A stretch of 64,000 nt of DNA from Aphidius gifuensis (lineage: Eukaryota > Arthropoda > Insecta > Hymenoptera > Braconidae). The stretch covers positions 7,006,001 to 7,070,000 of the forward strand of contig NC_057788.1 of the NCBI RefSeq assembly GCF_014905175.1, given 5' to 3'. Numbering within the stretch: the first letter of the stretch is position 1; the number at the start of each line of letters is the position of its first letter. Under the pieces are notes generated by a model. The model was not told where the DNA came from and did no database searches. It saw only the letters and a list, made by a program, of their open reading frames with translations. Both the position numbers and the translations under genes were made by a program. Positions 60,275 to 64,000 of the stretch are shown here, in pieces.

Positions 60275-60425
60275 GATGTTGACAACTATCATCTGAGAGG
60301 AAAAATATATTTAAAAAAAAATAATGTGGATTTTCAAAAGCTTGATAATTCTAACAGTGCTGATTTATACTGCTTATGCTTTAAAAGTCTACTTTTTGAC
60401 TATTTATGAAATCATAATGTCGTAA
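60275..60425 (+). CDS. Candidate small membrane-protein ORF on a splice-bounded exon
   Basis: An acceptor TTTTACAG (to 60274) and a donor GTAAGT (60422) bound a 147-base segment. Inside, an ATG at 60324 opens 33 codons (MWIFKSLIILTVLIYTAYA, then LKVYFLTIYE), a signal-peptide or single-span profile, stopping at 60425 if unspliced. Splicing to the AG at 60563-60564 would continue in frame for 32 more codons, to a TAA at 60662-60664, giving 65 residues. I recognise no family. It may be an alternative Tm2 5'UTR exon with a chance uORF, an independent micropeptide gene, or noise in AT-rich DNA. Confidence 0.25.
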
Positions 60426-60849
60426 GTAGAATTAACATTGAATTAACAATAATTAACCATTTGACAAATTAACAATATTGTTTATTAATATTAATAATTT
60501 AAAGTGACTTTACTAAAGTTATCTAATGTAATTTAATTTTTCTAAATTTTTCATTTACAAAAAGTGGTATAATATTTTGCCTCAAAATAGAACAAGATAG
60601 ACAAGAGTCCTTGGCATTATTCCCAAAATTATACCATTTTTTGTTATGCAAAATTGTCAAGTAATATTAAATTTTAATTTTTAATAATAAAAAAATATTT
60701 ATATATAAATTTAATAATTTTTTATTTGACATTAAAACGTGCTTGTAATATCAGTGACGTATTTAAAAAAAAATTTAAAAAATATATATATATAAATGGT
60801 TGGGCTTCTATGCTGACTATTCTAAATGTTTCGCAAACTTTCGGAAAAT

Positions 60850-60859
60850 CTAAAAATAA
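60850..60859 (+). promoter_or_regulatory. MEF2-type site in Tm2 intron 1
   Basis: CTAAAAATAA exactly fits YTAWWWWTAR, the MEF2 consensus. It lies 50-60 bases after TATAAATG (60791-60798). MEF2 is an established activator of Drosophila tropomyosin genes, but AT-rich sequence yields chance matches often. Confidence 0.3.
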
Positions 60860-61600
60860 ATTACGAAACACTTAGATCGAATGTCGGCCGTCGTTGGCGG
60901 CCAAGTAAAGCTCGATCTTTTGGGTTACGGTGGCTCATGCTTCCAGGCATATACATTTATTCGAAGTCGGGTATTTTTTTATTTTTAGAATATTCGTTGG
61001 TTGTTCTATTTGAGTATACAACATTGACTCTATGGTGAAAAATATCTAAACTACCAGACAAACTATTATTTGTTATAAATTATATCTTTTTTTTTTTAAT
61101 TATTCAATTTTTTCATTTTGATACTTTAATTTGTCTTGTGACCATGAAAAAAATACCAATAAAATATTTTTATACCTTTTTTTTAAATATAATTTTCACG
61201 ATATATTTTGAGTATGACCTCAATAAAAATCTAAACTCGATCCACCCACTGTCATTATTATTATTATTTTTTTTTTTTCATAAATAATATAAGTATATTT
61301 TCGTGTAGATATTTTCGCGGCTAGTATAAATAAAATCTGAATTTCTTTTTATCAAATTCTTTGGTAAATTTTTTCATCTTTTTTTGGAGCATCAAGAGCC
61401 ATATGTTTTGCATTTTTCTATTGCTGGATAAAACTGCGGAGTGATTCACACCAACGATGCATTTAAGGTTGACGCATGAAATAATTACTAAATTTAAACC
61501 CATTAATTTAAAAAAAAAAACAAAATTTATATAGGTATTTGTAAAATATTGCCAAACAACAATGAACTAATTGGTGATTTTTTTTTTTTAAATTTAACAG

Positions 61601-61888
61601 CGATTTTCTTAATTTCGTGAGAAAAGTAGAAAAACAAAAACCGTCATCATGGACGCAATTAAAAAGAAGATGCAAGCGATGAAGCTTGAAAAAGACAATG
61701 CAATGGATAAAGCTGATACATGTGAGGGACAAGCTAAAGAGGCAAATATGCGTGCTGATAAAGTACTTGAAGAAGTTAATGATCTACGTAAAAAACTTCA
61801 ACAAGTTGAGAGTGATCTTGTAACAAACAAGGGTAATTTGGATCAAGCCAACAGAAATCTTGAAGAACGTGAAAAATCTCTCACAAAT
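61601..61888 (+). CDS. Tm2: Tm2 first coding exon
   Basis: 48 bases of leader, then 80 codons (61649-61888) from MDAIKKKMQAMKLEKDN to REKSLTN, donor GTAAGA. One exon covers what Tm1 encodes in two (114 + 126 nt), so an intron has been lost here or gained in Tm1. No alternative short or atypical start was found in Tm2, so it should make only long, muscle-type tropomyosin. Confidence 0.97.
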
Positions 61889-61955
61889 GTAAGATTTAAA
61901 AAAAATTATAACAAATTTTTCATTGTTAATTTATTGTTATATTTTTATTTTAAAG

Positions 61956-62089
61956 GCTGAATCTGAAGTTGCTGCATTAAACAGAAAAGTACAATTGATT
62001 GAAGAAGATCTTGAAAGATCCGAGGAACGTCTCAACACTGCATCAGTTAAATTAGCTGAAGCATCTCAAGCTGCTGACGAGTCTAGCCG
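61956..62089 (+). CDS. Tm2: Tm2 exon 3-equivalent
   Basis: 134 nt, AESEVAALNRKVQLIEEDLE and on to DESS plus CG of a split Arg; acceptor TAAAG, donor GTAATT. Same boundaries as Tm1 48211-48344. The preceding intron is only 67 bp. Confidence 0.97.
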
Positions 62090-62201
62090 GTAATTTAATT
62101 ATTTTTTCTACTTTAAATTTATTATTATTAATGTCAATCGATAATACATACTCATTGGTATTTAAATATTTTAAAAATATGTCTATTTTTTTCGAATGCA
62201 G

Positions 62202-62390
62202 TATGTGCAAAGTATTGGAAAACCGTGCTCAACAAGATGAGGAACGAATGGATCAATTGACAAATCAACTCAAAGAAGCACGTTTACTTGCTGAGGATGC
62301 TGATGGTAAATCAGATGAAGTATCACGTAAATTGGCCTTTGTTGAAGACGAACTTGAAGTTGCTGAAGACCGTGTAAAATCCGGTGAAGC
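62202..62390 (+). CDS. Tm2: Tm2 exon equal to Tm1 exons 4 and 5 fused
   Basis: 189 nt, which equals 118 + 71 of Tm1. Encodes MCKVLENRAQQDEERMDQLT and on to RVKSGE, then GC of a split Ala. Acceptor ATGCAG, donor GTGAGT. No alternative versions are present. A split Ala rather than Ser at the 3' junction is a small difference from Tm1. Confidence 0.97.
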
Positions 62391-62479
62391 GTGAGTTTAT
62401 TTAATTGACAAAAAGCTTTACTTTTTATAAATTTTTTAAATGAAAAAGAACTAATCCATTCGTTCCTTTTTTTATTTAG

Positions 62480-62555
62480 AAAAATCATGGAATTGGAAGA
62501 AGAACTTAAAGTTGTTGGTAACAGTTTGAAATCTTTGGAAGTCTCAGAAGAAAAG
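62480..62555 (+). CDS. Tm2: Tm2 exon 6-equivalent
   Basis: 76 nt completing the Ala codon, then KIMELEEELKVVGNSLKSLE and VSEEK. Acceptor TTTAG, donor GTAATA. Same boundaries as Tm1 53067-53142. Confidence 0.97.
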
Positions 62556-62624
62556 GTAATATTTTTAAAATAATTTTATTCAAAAAATTATGTTAATTAA
62601 TTTTTTTCGTTTTAATTATATTAG

Positions 62625-62757
62625 GCAAACCAAAGAGTTGAAGAATTTAAACGTCAATTGAAAACATTGACTGTCAAATTGAAGGAGGCTGAAGCACGTG
62701 CTGAATTTGCCGAAAAAACTGTCAAAAAACTCCAGAAGGAGGTTGATAGACTCGAAG
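62625..62757 (+). CDS. Tm2: Tm2 exon equal to Tm1 exons 7 and 8 fused
   Basis: 133 nt, which equals 63 + 70 of Tm1. Encodes ANQRVEEFKRQLKTLTVKLK and on to VDRLE, then G of a split Asp; acceptor TTAG, donor GTCAGT. No alternative copy of the first half is present. Confidence 0.97.
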
Positions 62758-63004
62758 GTCAGTTATCGTATTTCAATTTAATATTAAATATCAACAAAAT
62801 TTTTATAACTAAAATTTTATTTTATTTCTTTTCACGAGTAATAATAATTTTTTTAATAATTAATTATTTTAAAACTATCATTGGCAAGTATAAAAAATTA
62901 AAAAAAAAAAAAAAAAACAAGGTGTTGAAAGAATCATCAAGTTCAAATGAAGAAAAAAAAAAAATTAAAAATCGAAAAAAAAAAATGATCGTTTCTTATT
63001 GCAG

Positions 63005-63087
63005 ACGACTTGTTCCATGAGAAGGAGAAACACAAAGCTATTGTAGACGACTTGGATTCGACATATGCTGAGCTTACTGCCTACTAA
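63005..63087 (+). CDS. Tm2: Tm2 terminal exon a
   Basis: 83 nt ending in TAA, acceptor TTGCAG. Encodes DDLFHEKEKHKAIVDDLDST and on to ELTAY. One of two alternative C-termini; it would complete a 284-residue protein. Confidence 0.94.
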
Positions 63088-63701
63088 AAATTATCTCACA
63101 AAACTAGCAAAAAAAAAAAAAAAAACAACAACATCAACAATTAAACAAACAAATAACAAAAAAAAATTAAATCAAAAATCTATACCTAACACGTCTAACA
63201 TTACTATCTCAACTTTCTTCTTTTTAAAACAAAAAAAAAACTATATTAAAAAAAAAAAAAACACCTCACTTAAACGACACATACAATTACACACAAAATT
63301 ATAACAGAAAAGGCTTAGCTTCACAGCATCGAGCATCTCGTGTTTCAGGTACTTTTGGTATTACCCCGAAAAATAAAAAAAAAATTTAAACAATAAAACC
63401 AAAAAACCTTATAGGATAGGTTAATCAATACGACATTATCAAATAATTATTACAATTATCATAATAATTATGATAATTTGAAAAAAAAAAAATTAAAGAT
63501 TGTTGAATTTTCACCAAGCCTTTTAGTTGTTCCCTAGGAAAAAAAAAAACCAAGTCCGATGCACACCACCAACTAACACTACTGTTTCTAGGGTGTACCT
63601 GTTTCCAGATATTTATCCATAAATGTTTTCTTTTTTTGAATGAAATATATTATAATAATTTTGAATAAACAATTATAATTAATTTTGAATTAATATTACA
63701 G
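63088..63701 (+). other. Tm2: 3'UTR of terminal exon a and intron to terminal exon b
   Basis: AT-rich segment with two less AT-rich patches (about 63308-63362 and 63550-63612), the latter with branch-point-like CTAAC followed by TTTCTAG and TTTCCAG, possible decoy acceptors. A near-perfect 11-bp-arm hairpin lies at 63454-63478. An AATAAA at about 63392 may end the exon a transcript. Confidence 0.5.
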
Positions 63702-63784
63702 ATGAGCTTGGAATCAACAAGGACAGATACAAGTCACTGGCCGATGAAATGGACTCAACATTTGCTGAATTGGCTGGTTATTAA
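63702..63784 (+). CDS. Tm2: Tm2 terminal exon b, muscle-type C-terminus
   Basis: 83 nt ending in TAA, acceptor ATTACAG. Encodes DELGINKDRYKSLADEMDST and on to FAELAGY, the ending typical of insect muscle Tm2. The path 240+134+189+76+133+83 gives 855 nt, exactly 284 codons plus stop. Confidence 0.96.
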
Positions 63785-64000
63785 AAAAATTAATTTTTTT
63801 TTTTTTTTTCGAATTAAAAAAAAAATATAAATTTTACACAATACATACATACACACACACATACACAAACATACACATACACCCTGTTGAAATAAAAAAA
63901 AAAAAAAATTCTATGTATGAAATATTTTATTGTATTAAAATATCAAGAACTGTGTAAACTTGACTCAAATTTTCATGCATAAATTCAGTCTATGATTACT
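63785..64000 (+). other. Tm2: Tm2 3'UTR, cut by the window edge
   Basis: AT-rich 3'UTR with a CATA/CA microsatellite at about 63840-63880 and an AATAAA at about 63891. The true end may lie outside the window. Confidence 0.6.

Larger units (their letters stand above)
59931..61600 (+). other. Tm2: Tm2 first intron with internal candidate features
   Basis: About 1.67 kb. It contains a candidate small exon with an ORF (60275-60421), a TATA-like element (60791-60798), a MEF2 consensus match CTAAAAATAA (60850-60859) and a GC-rich patch at about 60877-60955. Drosophila tropomyosin first introns hold MEF2-dependent muscle enhancers, so the cluster may be a muscle control region. The frame at 60826-61038 crosses that patch and is not supported as a gene. 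Confidence 0.45.

Noticed and set aside
60826..61038. 70-codon frame across the GC patch in Tm2 intron 1
   Set aside because: No family, no splice support; the GC patch is better explained as possible regulatory DNA.
63340..63612. Extra Tm2 exon between the two terminal exons
   Set aside because: AG and GT pairs exist (CAG/GTACTT, TCTAG/GGTG) but no in-phase frame continues the tropomyosin heptads.
1..64000. tRNA, rRNA, CRISPR, operon or bacterial signals
   Set aside because: None seen; introns, promoter-linked exons and gene content are clearly those of an animal nuclear genome.

Overview
This is a eukaryotic nuclear window from an insect, probably a hymenopteran with an AT-rich genome (parasitoid-wasp-like; the order is a low-confidence inference). 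The support is an extremely AT-rich background full of poly-A/poly-T and TA runs, GT-AG introns, and three recognisable genes, all on the + strand: a frizzled-2 Wnt receptor and two tandem tropomyosins, Tm1 and Tm2. Most other open frames in the window are low-complexity by-products of the base composition.

Layout. 1-16.3 kb: no coding evidence, only scattered GC-richer islands that may be regulatory. 16.3-31.7 kb: fz2, with a candidate non-coding first exon ending at 16749, an 11-kb intron with acceptor at 27827, and a 741-codon intronless CDS (27873-30098). After its TGA the same frame stays open, apart from one TAG, to 30374; this is the strongest candidate novelty in the window. 31.7-40.2 kb: AT-rich intergenic DNA with a perfect palindromic CArG box. 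40.2 to about 58.8 kb: Tm1. 59.9 kb to the end: Tm2, with the last terminal exon complete and its 3'UTR cut by the window edge.

Tm1 has three N-terminal starts: a long muscle-type start spread over two coding exons, an atypical 299-codon non-coiled-coil exon matching the Drosophila Tm1-I/C class, and a short cytoskeletal start. All three enter a common exon at 48211 in phase 0. Downstream lie three mutually exclusive exon pairs and four alternative C-terminal exons. I placed every exon boundary by codon phase, and the summed lengths give a 284-residue muscle protein, a 251-residue short form and a 503-residue atypical form. Tm2 has the same protein layout (284 residues) but lacks three of the Tm1 introns and has only two alternative C-termini, at 63005 and 63702.

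Functionally, fz2 is a seven-pass Wnt receptor. Tm1 and Tm2 encode coiled coils that lie along actin and gate myosin in muscle or stabilise cytoskeletal filaments. The atypical Tm1 form in Drosophila is an RNA-binding kinesin-1 adaptor for oskar mRNA. Points most worth checking: the double-stop C-terminal extension of fz2 (stop readthrough or an exonic intron), the atypical Tm1 exon with an internally repeated motif, a GC-rich codon-usage patch inside fz2, a small membrane-protein ORF in Tm2 intron 1, and the loss of introns in Tm2 at the places where Tm1 splices alternatively.
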